64,000 nucleotides of DNA from Elusimicrobiota bacterium (lineage in GTDB: Bacteria; Elusimicrobiota; Elusimicrobia; UBA1565; UBA9628), in NCBI GenBank assembly GCA_030696455.1, contig JAUYSH010000116.1, positions 1 to 64,000 of the forward strand, in the 5' to 3' direction. The position numbers were made by a program, and so were the translations under genes. The notes under the pieces were generated by a model. It was not told the DNA's origin. It ran no database searches and saw only the letters and a list, made by a program, of their open reading frames with translations. Shown here one piece after another: positions 6,886 to 14,730 of the stretch; the stretch's first letter is position 1, and every line of letters starts with the position of its first letter.

Positions 6886-9537
6886 ATGAAGGCTCTGTTG
6901 GCCGCCGTCCTGCTCGCCGCCGCTCCCGCCGCCGCGGCCGAGCTCGACATCCTCTCCGTCGCCGGCCACTCGCCCACCTTCTCCACCCGCTTCACCGAGG
7001 TCTTCGACCGGGTATTAAGGGATAAGGCGGCCGAGATCGAGGTCCTTGGCGTCGAGACGGTCGCGATCTCCCACCGCGGCCACGAGTACGAGCTCCCCTT
7101 CTCCACCGCCTCCGGCCGCGTCCCCGCGCTCGACAACGCCGACGGCGTCTTCTTCCTCACGGCCGACGAGCCCGCCTTGACGGCGGCTCTGCTCGAAGCT
7201 TCCCGCGCCGAGCCCTCCCTTCCCCCGACCTACTCCGAGCACGCCGTCCTCTCCCCCGGCCGGGCCGTCGTCGAGTCCGACGCGAAGGTCCCTCCGGCTC
7301 CGCGCGCGACCTTGGCCGTCGTGTATCGCCTGGTTTTTGCCGGCCGCCGCGTGGACGCCGTCTTCCTCCTGAGGACCCACGGCGGGCTCGGCCGCCTGGC
7401 GACCGCCCTCGACGCCCTGCGCCGTCCGGGCCGGGCGCGGCTGGTCGTCAGCCACGGCAGCTGGGTGAAAAGCCACTTCCGCTCCGCCCCGCGCGGCCGC
7501 GCCTTGCTCGACGCCCTCGAGACGGTCGGCCTGCAGGCCGCCGCCGTCGGCGTGGCCGAGCTCAAGCGCTGGGATGAGGTGTCCGCCTACCGCCGGGAGC
7601 GCCCGAACGGCATCCGCTTCGTCTCCGCCAACCTCCGGTCTCCCGATCCCGTCGAGCCCGAGGCGCTGTTCCGCCTGGGCGGCGCCACGGTCGCCGTCGT
7701 CGGTCTCACCTCGCCCGCCGCGCTGCTCCAGCTCGGGAACACCGCTCAATTCACCGTGGAGGATCCCGTGTCGGCTCTTAAATCGCGGGTCGCCGAGCTC
7801 CGGCCGCGCGTCGACTTGATCGTCGTCCTCTCCAACCTCGATGAGGCCGGCAACTCCCGCGTGCGCGCGCAGGTGCGCGGCATCGACGCGCTCATCGCCT
7901 CGGCCGACGAGTACCGCCGCGAGGACGACAACGAGCGCGGCCACACGGCCTTCGAGGAATACCGCGGACCTTTCGCCTCCTGCCTGCTCGTCTCGCACGA
8001 GTCCGACGGCGTCGAGCGCCTCGAGTTCCTGCTCGGCCCCAAGGACTCCGACGGCCTGCGCCGCCTCGAGATCCGCCAGACCGAACGCCCGCTCGACGAG
8101 ACCGTGGCCGACCGTCCCGACATGCCGGCGCTCTCCGCCGCCGACTTCGCCCCGTCCACCGGCCCCGTGCTCATCCCGTCGACCCAGCGCCTGTTCGGCG
8201 GCGAGCGGGCGCTCTCCGCGCGGGACTTCTGGACGCTCAACGCCGTCGCCCTCGCCGAGCGGACCCGCTCCGAGGTCGGCATACTCCCGGTCTCCGACAT
8301 CGGCGCGCCCACCCCCGGCGATTTCCGTGAGGGGGAGATCCGCGGCTGGTTCCCCTGGGACGACGCCATGGTCGTCCTCGACCTGGAGGGCGACGACCTC
8401 CTCGACCTCGTGCGCGAGTCCCGCAACGAGGCCTGGCGCCCCACGCCCGGCCGTCCCCAGCTCGCCGTCGGCGGCGTCGGCCCCAAGGAGACCGTCCACG
8501 GCGCCAAGATCGACCGCGGCCTGACCTACCGGGTCGTCAGCTCCCGCCTCGCCCTGAACCTCGGCGACTCCTACAAGGGCCTCGCCCGCGCGCGCCGCGT
8601 CACCCCGCGCGGGGACCTCGCCGACGGGATCGTCGGCGCCTTGGACGGCCTCTCGAAGCGGGGCCTGCCGCCGGAACGGTACGCCGTCATGATGGAGGGG
8701 GACCCTCTCGGGGAGACGCCGCTCTGGATCGTGAACTTCCGCGACATCTCGGTGAACTACTCCAACACCAAGGTCGTCCGCGACGACGCCTTCCAGGCCG
8801 TGCCCAACTCCCGCATCAACGCCTTCGACAACTACGCCGTGGGCGTCACCGTCCGCTCCGATCTGGATTACCGCTACAAGACGCACAAGTGGACGAACCG
8901 GCTCGACCTGGTCTACGCCGAGCAGCGCTCGCGCCCGCCCGACGAGCCCTCGGTCATCGACCTGCTCAGCAACCGCTGGAGCGTCCAGTCCTCGCTCACC
9001 GAGCGCCTGGGCTCCTTCGGCCCCCAGTGGCTGTCGGGCTCCGCCGGCCCGAACCTGGCCGTCCGGTACGACAGCGAGGTCAAGCGCCGCCGCCCCGGCG
9101 CCCGCCGCCGGACCACTTTGAGCGTCCTGCCCGGCGTGGAGCTCTACGACGGCACGGTCGTTCAGAGCCTGCAGCTCTCGGGGAACCTCCAGCGCGACTA
9201 CTCGGTGGACCCGCCGCAGTCGAACTACGGGCTGTCCTCGCGCCTGCAGATCCAGCACGCGCTGCGCCTGCCCGGGGGGGTGAGGGCCAAGGTGATCGGC
9301 CTGCTCACGTACGACTACTACTTCCGCAAGCGCAACGACCTTCCGAGCGACCTGCTCCACGAGGGGAACGCGGCCCTCAAGCTCAGCTTCCCGATCTTCC
9401 GGGACTTCGCGCTCTCGCCCTTCGTGGACTTCTACTTCTTCAAGCTCAAGGAGCGCCCGCTCAACGGCTACAGCGCCATGACGGGCGTCTCCCTGAGCTT
9501 CTCGCGGCTCTGGAAGCCGCAGTACGAACGGCTTTAG
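6886..9537 (+). CDS. 5'-nucleotidase-like protein fused to a C-terminal beta-barrel
   Basis: An 883-residue exported protein with a signal peptide at residues 1-18. Residues 19-380 resemble the UshA metallophosphatase layout (LTSPAALLQ, DLIVVLSNL), but the metal ligands are not visible: no DxH at the first strand and no GNHE. Residues about 420-600 match the 5'-nucleotidase C-terminal substrate domain (LNAVALAERTRSEVGIL, GEIRGWFPWDD). From about 620 there are alternating aromatic/polar strands ending in FSRLWKPQYERL, typical of an outer-membrane barrel. A binding or surface role is more likely than catalysis. Its stop overlaps by 4 nt that of the convergent paralogue gene. Confidence 0.7.
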   Translation: MKALLAAVLLAAAPAAAAELDILSVAGHSPTFSTRFTEVFDRVLRDKAAEIEVLGVETVAISHRGHEYELPFSTASGRVPALDNADGVFFLTADEPALTAALLEASRAEPSLPPTYSEHAVLSPGRAVVESDAKVPPAPRATLAVVYRLVFAGRRVDAVFLLRTHGGLGRLATALDALRRPGRARLVVSHGSWVKSHFRSAPRGRALLDALETVGLQAAAVGVAELKRWDEVSAYRRERPNGIRFVSANLRSPDPVEPEALFRLGGATVAVVGLTSPAALLQLGNTAQFTVEDPVSALKSRVAELRPRVDLIVVLSNLDEAGNSRVRAQVRGIDALIASADEYRREDDNERGHTAFEEYRGPFASCLLVSHESDGVERLEFLLGPKDSDGLRRLEIRQTERPLDETVADRPDMPALSAADFAPSTGPVLIPSTQRLFGGERALSARDFWTLNAVALAERTRSEVGILPVSDIGAPTPGDFREGEIRGWFPWDDAMVVLDLEGDDLLDLVRESRNEAWRPTPGRPQLAVGGVGPKETVHGAKIDRGLTYRVVSSRLALNLGDSYKGLARARRVTPRGDLADGIVGALDGLSKRGLPPERYAVMMEGDPLGETPLWIVNFRDISVNYSNTKVVRDDAFQAVPNSRINAFDNYAVGVTVRSDLDYRYKTHKWTNRLDLVYAEQRSRPPDEPSVIDLLSNRWSVQSSLTERLGSFGPQWLSGSAGPNLAVRYDSEVKRRRPGARRRTTLSVLPGVELYDGTVVQSLQLSGNLQRDYSVDPPQSNYGLSSRLQIQHALRLPGGVRAKVIGLLTYDYYFRKRNDLPSDLLHEGNAALKLSFPIFRDFALSPFVDFYFFKLKERPLNGYSAMTGVSLSFSRLWKPQYERL

Positions 9538-9902
9538 AGCCTGATCGGATGCCCGCCGGCGTAGCTCCAGTTCGTGTTGCGGCAGATGATGTCGTTGAGG
9601 AAAGCGGGCTTGAGAATGTCATCGCCCAGGGCGCTCGCCTCGCCTCTCGGGACCCCGTCCGTACGGGCGGCGTAATCCGAACCGACGTGTTGGACCACGA
9701 CCTGCGAGATGCAGCAGAGGCCCGAGCGCCAGGTGATCGTCTCCCCGGGCTTGACCGCCTCCCAGGTGTCGTTGCTGCACGCCTTGTAGTTCACCCAAAA
9801 CCGCACGGTAGCGTTTCCGTTATTCTTGAACGAGTGGCTGTAGGCCGAGGCGTTCACGGCGGTGAGAAGCAGGACGGCGACGGCGAGGATCGATCGTTTC
9901 AT
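9534..9902 (-). CDS. Secreted four-Cys protein, paralogue of the gene at 6447-6863
   Basis: A 122-residue protein with a signal peptide ending at NASA (about residue 19), then YSHSF, VNYKACSNDTW, KPGETITWRSGLCCIS and CRNTNW, nearly motif-for-motif the same as the 6447-6863 product. The C-terminal segments between the motifs differ, so the duplication is old. The start has a good AAGGAG ribosome-binding site, unlike the leaderless-type genes nearby. Function unknown. It lies 11 bp downstream of the EF-hand gene on the same strand and is probably co-transcribed with it. Confidence 0.8.
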   Translation of the reverse strand: MKRSILAVAVLLLTAVNASAYSHSFKNNGNATVRFWVNYKACSNDTWEAVKPGETITWRSGLCCISQVVVQHVGSDYAARTDGVPRGEASALGDDILKPAFLNDIICRNTNWSYAGGHPIRL

Positions 9903-9913
9903 GAGGTTCTCCT

Positions 9914-10354
9914 TTACTTGGCGGCGTCGTCGTCGGCGAACTCTTTGGCGTCGAGCTTGCCGTCCTTGGAGTCATCGAGCTTCGCGAACTCGGCGTCGAG
10001 GCTGGCGCGGGTCTCCGCGGCCGCCTTCTTGTCCATGGCCTTGCCGTCCTTGCCCTTGGTCTCGACCACGGCCTTCTTGTAGGCCTCGAGCTCGGCCTTG
10101 TCGATGACGCCGTCCTTGTCGCCGTCGAGCGCGGCGAGGTGCGCCGAGTCGCGGTCGTCGAATTCCTCGGCGTCGAGCTTGCCGTCCTTGGAGTCGTCGA
10201 GCTTCTTGAACTCGGCATCGAGGCTGGCGCGAGTCTCCGCGGCCGCCTTCTTATCCATGGCCTTGCCGTCCTTGTCCTTGGTCTCGACGACGGCCTTCTT
10301 ATAGGCCTCGAGCTCGGACTTGTCGAGGAAGCCGTCCTTGTCGGCGTCGAGCGC
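9914..10354 (-). repeat. Tandem duplication inside the EF-hand gene
   Basis: Two nearly identical copies of about 220 bp (10133-10354 and 9914-10132), each encoding two EF-hands joined by the same Lys/Ala-rich linker. The low divergence suggests a recent duplication or gene conversion. Confidence 0.75.
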
Positions 10355-10477
10355 GGCGTGCTTCGCCGCGGCGGGGGTTTGCGCCTTGCCGGCGGGCTTG
10401 GCTTCGTGATGGTCGGCGCGAACGCTCAAGGCGAGCGAGCCGAGGAGGACGAACGAGGCGGCGAGGTTTTTGATCAT
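9914..10477 (-). CDS. Secreted EF-hand calcium-binding protein with internal duplication
   Basis: A 187-residue protein. Start chosen at 10477 because a TAGGA box lies about 6 nt upstream and a signal peptide follows directly (FVLLGSLALSVRA); a longer in-frame start at 10513 would break this. The mature protein carries four EF-hand loops of type DxDxDGxxDxxE: DADKDGFLDKSE, DDSKDGKLDAEE, DGDKDGVIDKAE and DDSKDGKLDAKE. They fall in two almost identical halves of about 73 residues. It should bind Ca2+ outside the cytoplasm. Role unknown. Confidence 0.85.
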   Translation of the reverse strand: MIKNLAASFVLLGSLALSVRADHHEAKPAGKAQTPAAAKHAALDADKDGFLDKSELEAYKKAVVETKDKDGKAMDKKAAAETRASLDAEFKKLDDSKDGKLDAEEFDDRDSAHLAALDGDKDGVIDKAELEAYKKAVVETKGKDGKAMDKKAAAETRASLDAEFAKLDDSKDGKLDAKEFADDDAAK

Positions 10478-10530
10478 CAGGAATCCTACATCTTTCTCAT
10501 TCATGGCAGACATGAGAATATTCCCGAGCC

Positions 10531-10674
10531 CTAAGGCCGCCGCTTCTTAGGCCGGAGCTTCTCCTGGATCGCGGAGATCTTCTCCTCGATGCGGTCGAGC
10601 GCCGCGAGTATCATCAGGCCATCCAGGCCGCCGCCGATCAAGGTCGCGGCCGACCACGTCTTTTTATCGTTCAT
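10531..10674 (-). CDS. Small hypothetical protein, 47 residues
   Basis: A short ORF with ATG at 10674 preceded by a strong GGAGGGGG ribosome-binding site 8 nt upstream. It starts MNDKKTW, has a Gly/Ala/Leu hydrophobic segment (residues 8-26), then a charged helix and a basic tail ending KKRRP. It looks like a tiny single-pass or peripheral membrane protein. No family recognised. It precedes the EF-hand gene on the same strand by about 50 bp. Confidence 0.5.
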   Translation of the reverse strand: MNDKKTWSAATLIGGGLDGLMILAALDRIEEKISAIQEKLRPKKRRP

Positions 10675-10739
10675 GTTCGGTACCCCCTCCTACCATACGA
10701 TCGAGGGTGCCGAAAAGTTGCATCGGGCGGGGCGCCTAG

Positions 10740-10854
10740 GCGCGCTTTTTTCGCTGTAATATACGTATAAGAATATTTTTTAAGCGTATAATAATATGTA
10801 TACGTATATAATTATGCTATTGAAAAATATGCAATTATATATTATAATTGAGAA
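10740..10854. other. Very AT-rich intergenic segment
   Basis: About 110 bp made almost only of A and T (runs such as TATTTTTTAAGC and TATACGTATATAATTATG) in an otherwise GC-rich window. It carries the promoter of the XRE/Fic pair and contrasts with everything before it. I saw no DnaA boxes. Confidence 0.6.
10843..10848 (+). promoter_or_regulatory. -10 element of the XRE/Fic operon
   Basis: A consensus TATAAT, 6 nt before the ATG at 10855. It lies in the AT-rich segment, so chance matches are more likely here than elsewhere. Confidence 0.5.
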
Positions 10855-11325
10855 ATGAGGAGAAAAGTCCCGCAGACGGTCGGTATGAGCCGGGTGCTGT
10901 CGCGCTTCATCGAGTGGGCGGCGCAGGCCCCGGATGGAGCCGCGGACTATGCTGCGCAGGGTTTGATCCTCCTCGCGCGCGTGCGGCTGGGCATGACTCA
11001 GGCGCAGCTCGCCAAGCGCAGCGGCCTGACGCAGTCCCATATCGCCAACATCGAGAACGGCAAGGTCGACGTTCAGCTGTCGACGCTCCGCCGCATCTTC
11101 GCGGCCCTCGAGTGCCGCTTGGTGCTCGCGCCGCAGCCGGTCGGCGACCTCGAGGAGCTCGTTCGCCGGCAGGCGCGCGCGGCGGCCCTGAAGCGCGTCA
11201 AGCGCGTGAGCGGCACCATGGCGATGGAGGCTCAGCGTCCGGACGAGGGCATGCTGGAAGAACTCGTCAGGACGGAGACCGAAAAACTGATCCAAAGCCG
11301 CTCCTCCGAGATATGGGAGGACTGA
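10855..11325 (+). CDS. XRE-family regulator, mobile mystery protein A type
   Basis: A 156-residue protein with a helix-turn-helix at about residues 47-90 (GMTQAQLAKRSGLTQSHIANIENG, with STLRRIFAALECRLV after it). The C-terminal half has LEELVRRQAR and VSGTMAMEAQ, features I associate with 'mobile mystery protein A', the usual partner of the Fic-type 'mobile mystery protein B'. It likely represses its own operon and acts as the antitoxin-like partner. Its end overlaps the Fic gene start by 13 bp, so the two are translationally coupled. Confidence 0.85.
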   Translation: MRRKVPQTVGMSRVLSRFIEWAAQAPDGAADYAAQGLILLARVRLGMTQAQLAKRSGLTQSHIANIENGKVDVQLSTLRRIFAALECRLVLAPQPVGDLEELVRRQARAAALKRVKRVSGTMAMEAQRPDEGMLEELVRTETEKLIQSRSSEIWED

Positions 11326-11924
11326 CGTTCGAGTCGCCCGAAGGCGCCACGCCCATCGACGCCGAGGGTCTCATCCCTCAGGCCATCGCGACCTATGGCG
11401 ACCTCTGCGCGGTCGAAGCGGAGAACATCCTCGCGGCCGCCGGCCGGCATCTCACCCGCCGCAGGAACGCGGACGTCTCCTGGCTCGACGAGCCGTACCT
11501 GCGCAGGCTCCACTCCGACATGTTCGGCGAGGTCTGGACCTGGGCGGGGAGATACCGGCAGGTCGAGCTGAACATCGGCGTCGCGCCGCACAAGATCGCC
11601 GGCGAGATCGGGCGGCTGTTGGGCGACTTCCATCATTGGAACGGGCTGACGCCCGCCGACATGCCGGTCCTCGAGCGCGCGGCCAGGCTGCATCATCGCC
11701 TGTCGTGGATCCATCCCTTCCGCAACGGCAACGGCCGCCACGCCCGCATGGCCGCCGACGTCTACCTCCATTCGCAGCGTCATCCGCTGCCGGACTGGCC
11801 CGGAGAGGAGCTGGCGGCGACGAATGATATCCGCAGGCGCTACTTGGCCGCGCTGCGGGCGGCCGATGCGGGGGACTTCGGCCCGCTCCTCGCCCTCATC
11901 GAGAGCCTGCTTCCGGCGCGTTGA
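11313..11924 (+). CDS. Fic/DOC family protein, mobile mystery protein B type
   Basis: A 203-residue Fic-fold protein. The active-site motif HPFRNGNGRHAR lies at residues 134-145. The usual acidic residue of HPFx(D/E)GNGR is Asn, which I recall as normal in the mobile mystery protein B group. Upstream family features are present: EGATPIDAEGLIP, FGEVWTWAGRYR and NIGVAPHKI. Fic enzymes transfer AMP or related groups from nucleotides to target proteins, often as toxins. The ATG at 11313 lies inside the end of the XRE gene. The 3' end overlaps the convergent ABC transporter gene by 29 bp. Confidence 0.9.
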   Translation: MGGLTFESPEGATPIDAEGLIPQAIATYGDLCAVEAENILAAAGRHLTRRRNADVSWLDEPYLRRLHSDMFGEVWTWAGRYRQVELNIGVAPHKIAGEIGRLLGDFHHWNGLTPADMPVLERAARLHHRLSWIHPFRNGNGRHARMAADVYLHSQRHPLPDWPGEELAATNDIRRRYLAALRAADAGDFGPLLALIESLLPAR

Positions 11925-13683
11925 GGCCGGTCTGCACGCGCCACAAGTCCGCGTAAGGCCCCGCCCGCCCGCTCAGCTCGGCGTGGGTGCCTTCCTCCAC
12001 GATCTTGCCGTCCTCGAGGACGAAGATGCGGTGCGCCTTGACGATGGTCGACAGGCGGTGGGCCACCATCACGGTCGTGCGTCCGACGACGAGCTTATCC
12101 AGGCTCTTCTGGATCGCGGCCTCGGTTTCGTTGTCCACGGCCGAGGTCGCCTCATCCAGGATCAGCACGGGCGGGTCCTTCAGCACGGCCCGCGCGATGG
12201 CGAGGCGCTGCCTCTGGCCGCCGGACAGCTTCTGGCCGCGCTCGCCCACGAGGGTTTCGTATCCCTGGGGCAAAGCCGTCAGGAACTCATGCGCCTCGGC
12301 CGTCCGTGCCGCGGCCTCGATGGCGGGCAGGCCTTTCTCGGGGTCACCGTAAGAAATATTCTCCTTCGCCGTTCCATGAAACAAGAACGTGTCCTGGCTC
12401 ACGAAGCCGATGGCGCGCCGCAGGTCCCGGGGGTCGAAGCTGCGTATGTCCTGGCCATCGAGCAGGATCCTCCCTTCGCTGGGGTCATAGAAGCGCAGCA
12501 GGAGCTTGGTCAACGTGGTCTTGCCCGACCCGGTGGCCCCGACGAAGGCGGCCGTCGTCCCGGCGGGGATGGTCAGGTTCACGTTCTTCAGGGCGGGCAG
12601 GCGCCCGGGATAGGAGAATCCGACTCCTTCGAAACGGATCTCGCCTTTGACGGCGGCGCGGGGCAGGGGCTTGCCTCCGTGCCCGAGGGTGATCGGCGTC
12701 TCGAGGAGGTCGAGCACCCTTGCGGTCGAGGCCATCGCGCGCTGATACAGGTCCACGGTCTCGGCCAGGCCGGTGAGCGGCCACAGGAGCCGCTGGGTCA
12801 GGAACACGAGCACTGAGAATGACCCGACGGTGATTGTCCCGGCGAGCGCCATCTTCCCGCCGACGACGAGGGTCGCGAGGAAGCCGGCCAGGATGGCCAT
12901 GCGGATGATGGGAATAAAGGCGGCGCTCACCTGAATGGCCTTCGTATTGGCCGCCGTATAGGCCAGGCTCTCTCCTTCTATCGCCTTGAGCTCGCGCTCC
13001 TCGGCGGTGAAGCTCTTCATGGTGGCGATGCCGGACAGGTTGATCGACAGGCGCGCGGCGATGATGGCGGCCTGCTCGCGCACGCCGGCGTATAGGGGCT
13101 CGACGCGGAACTGGTAGAAGAAGGCGCCGGCCAGGATGAAGGGGATGGGGAGCATGGCGAGGACGGCGACCTTCGGGGCGAGATAGAAGAAGACGGCGCC
13201 GACCAGGACCACGGTCGAGAGGACTTGGATGAGCATGTTGGCGCCGCCGTTCAAGAAGCGCTCGAGCTGGTTGATGTCGTCATTCAGGGTAGCGGTCAGG
13301 CCGCCGGTGCTGCGGTCCTCGAAAAAGGCCATGTCGAGCTTTTGGACATGGGCGTAGGCGTCCAGGCGCAGTTCGTGCTGGACGGTTTGGGCGAGGCCGC
13401 GCCAGCGGACTTCGTACAGGTACTCGAAGGTCGATTCGAGGACCCAGATCACGAGGGTGGCGGCGGCGAGAATCAGGAGCTGGTGGACGCGGTCGGGGTA
13501 GCCGAGCTTGGCGACGACGGATTGGGGGCCGGAGCCGACGACGTCGACGGCCATGCCGATGAGGATTTCGGGGGCGATGTCGAAGAGCTTATTGAGGAAG
13601 GAGAAGACAGTGGCGAGGGTGATGGTGCGGCGGTGGGGGGAGGCGTAGGAGAGGAGGCGGCGGAGGGGGGAGGGGCGGGACAC
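11896..13683 (-). CDS. ABC exporter, fused permease and ATPase (MsbA-like half transporter)
   Basis: A 595-residue half transporter. The first 310 or so residues form the six-helix type I exporter membrane domain. The ATPase domain follows, with Walker A GATGSGKTT near residue 384, the Q-loop FVSQDTFLF, signature LSGGQRQRLAIARA near 489, Walker B VLILDEATSAVD near 508, and the His switch VAHRLS. It should work as a homodimer exporting lipid or drug-like substrates across the inner membrane; the substrate cannot be read from sequence. The GTG start at 13683 follows a TAGAAT element by 5 nt. The defence-like island lies directly upstream on the same strand. Confidence 0.92.
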   Translation of the reverse strand: MSRPSPLRRLLSYASPHRRTITLATVFSFLNKLFDIAPEILIGMAVDVVGSGPQSVVAKLGYPDRVHQLLILAAATLVIWVLESTFEYLYEVRWRGLAQTVQHELRLDAYAHVQKLDMAFFEDRSTGGLTATLNDDINQLERFLNGGANMLIQVLSTVVLVGAVFFYLAPKVAVLAMLPIPFILAGAFFYQFRVEPLYAGVREQAAIIAARLSINLSGIATMKSFTAEERELKAIEGESLAYTAANTKAIQVSAAFIPIIRMAILAGFLATLVVGGKMALAGTITVGSFSVLVFLTQRLLWPLTGLAETVDLYQRAMASTARVLDLLETPITLGHGGKPLPRAAVKGEIRFEGVGFSYPGRLPALKNVNLTIPAGTTAAFVGATGSGKTTLTKLLLRFYDPSEGRILLDGQDIRSFDPRDLRRAIGFVSQDTFLFHGTAKENISYGDPEKGLPAIEAAARTAEAHEFLTALPQGYETLVGERGQKLSGGQRQRLAIARAVLKDPPVLILDEATSAVDNETEAAIQKSLDKLVVGRTTVMVAHRLSTIVKAHRIFVLEDGKIVEEGTHAELSGRAGPYADLWRVQTGLNAPEAGSR

Positions 13684-13688
13684 GGGGT

Positions 13689-13694
13689 ATTCTA
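13689..13694 (-). promoter_or_regulatory. -10-like element of the ABC exporter gene
   Basis: TAGAAT, 5 nt before the GTG at 13683. It lies in the 33-bp gap after the HNH gene, so read-through from the island operon is also possible. Confidence 0.35.
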
Positions 13695-13716
13695 TGAAAC
13701 AGAGGTCTTACTTGCT

Positions 13717-14730
13717 CTAGGATGGCAATCTGTCACGCAGAACAGCTTTTTCCGCTGCCGCGCTTCTAATTCCCAAAAGCAAAAGTCGAACCGCAATCGC
13801 CTCTTCGGAGACCTCATCGATTATCTTAATTAGATTCGGAACCCTAAGTGCTGCCTCTTCGATTTTTCCGCTTCCTTGAAGAAGTGCAATCTTTGCTACT
13901 GAAAGACGAATTACCCGCTTCTTTTTCGAGGGCATTCGTGAAACTCGAAGCCATAAATCACAGCGAATCATTAGATAGTCGCGGCAAGTCCTTCGATCCA
14001 ATAGGCGATGCATGCGACCTACTGTAAAGGAGGCCTCTGCAAAGTTGCCATCAACACAGGAATCTACCGCCGAATCCAGAAGAGATTCGATTATCGTTCG
14101 AGGATCTTCCGGGATAGCGCCTGACCCCATTAGTGGCGGTCGAGTGCACAGTGGAATATCATTTGCTACAAGGACGGCATTGAACATAGATATCGAACAA
14201 AGGCGCCAGATCTGGAAAGCTTGCTCAATCCGGAATCCAGGGATAACAGCCTGAGGATGCATTTCCTGAAACTGCTTGAACGTTGAAAGAACTGCATCAC
14301 TAAGATAGTAGAGATCATCGTCGATGAGATTTCGACGATGGGCATCAATTGCTAAGGCGCCAAAGAGCGAAACCATGGTGTCGATCTTCTCTCCACCCTC
14401 CGAATCCATGGGTAGGCTCATGTCGGGTGCTTGATTGAATCCTTGATGAATGCCTTTGTGGCAGGCTTGGCAGAGAGTGATTCCATTACCTGTTTGAAAC
14501 TGAGCTTGTGGGAGAAAGCTTTTTCTGCAAATATGGTGCGCCGAAAGTTTGGTTCGGCCTTCACAAAGCACGCAGCGATTTGCATCGCGTGCGCGGATCA
14601 GGCGGCTCCAGTTGGCTAGGCAAGTTTTCCTAGAGCTGCCATAAGTCGACAAGAACAGTCTCTCGGCCGCCGACTTTAAAGATTGACTAGTGGGCCCCAT
14701 GTCGTCATGTTGACTTCCAGGAATTTGCAT
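13717..14730 (-). CDS. HNH endonuclease-type protein of the defence-like island
   Basis: A protein of about 337 residues with an HNH/Cys4 zinc nuclease module near the N-terminus: CVLC, LSAHHI, then NGITLCQACHKGIH. The two CxxC pairs bind structural zinc; the HH pair and the final His are the expected metal and catalytic ligands. The remaining 230 residues are helical and unrecognised. Start is uncertain: ATG at 14730 (used here) overlaps the previous gene, ATG at 14700 would begin just after its stop, and neither has a clear ribosome-binding site. It is the last gene of the five-gene leftward operon and a plausible DNA-cleaving effector. GC content is lower than outside the island. Confidence 0.75.
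   Translation of the reverse strand: MQIPGSQHDDMGPTSQSLKSAAERLFLSTYGSSRKTCLANWSRLIRARDANRCVLCEGRTKLSAHHICRKSFLPQAQFQTGNGITLCQACHKGIHQGFNQAPDMSLPMDSEGGEKIDTMVSLFGALAIDAHRRNLIDDDLYYLSDAVLSTFKQFQEMHPQAVIPGFRIEQAFQIWRLCSISMFNAVLVANDIPLCTRPPLMGSGAIPEDPRTIIESLLDSAVDSCVDGNFAEASFTVGRMHRLLDRRTCRDYLMIRCDLWLRVSRMPSKKKRVIRLSVAKIALLQGSGKIEEAALRVPNLIKIIDEVSEEAIAVRLLLLGIRSAAAEKAVLRDRLPS

Noticed and set aside
7015-9360. A 781-residue frame antisense to the nucleotidase/barrel gene
   Set aside because: Composition is the mirror of the forward gene and no motif is present; the forward protein has a signal peptide and domain matches.
10740-10854. AT-rich segment as a replication origin
   Set aside because: No DnaA boxes, no dnaA or parAB genes nearby; it fits a promoter of an acquired module.
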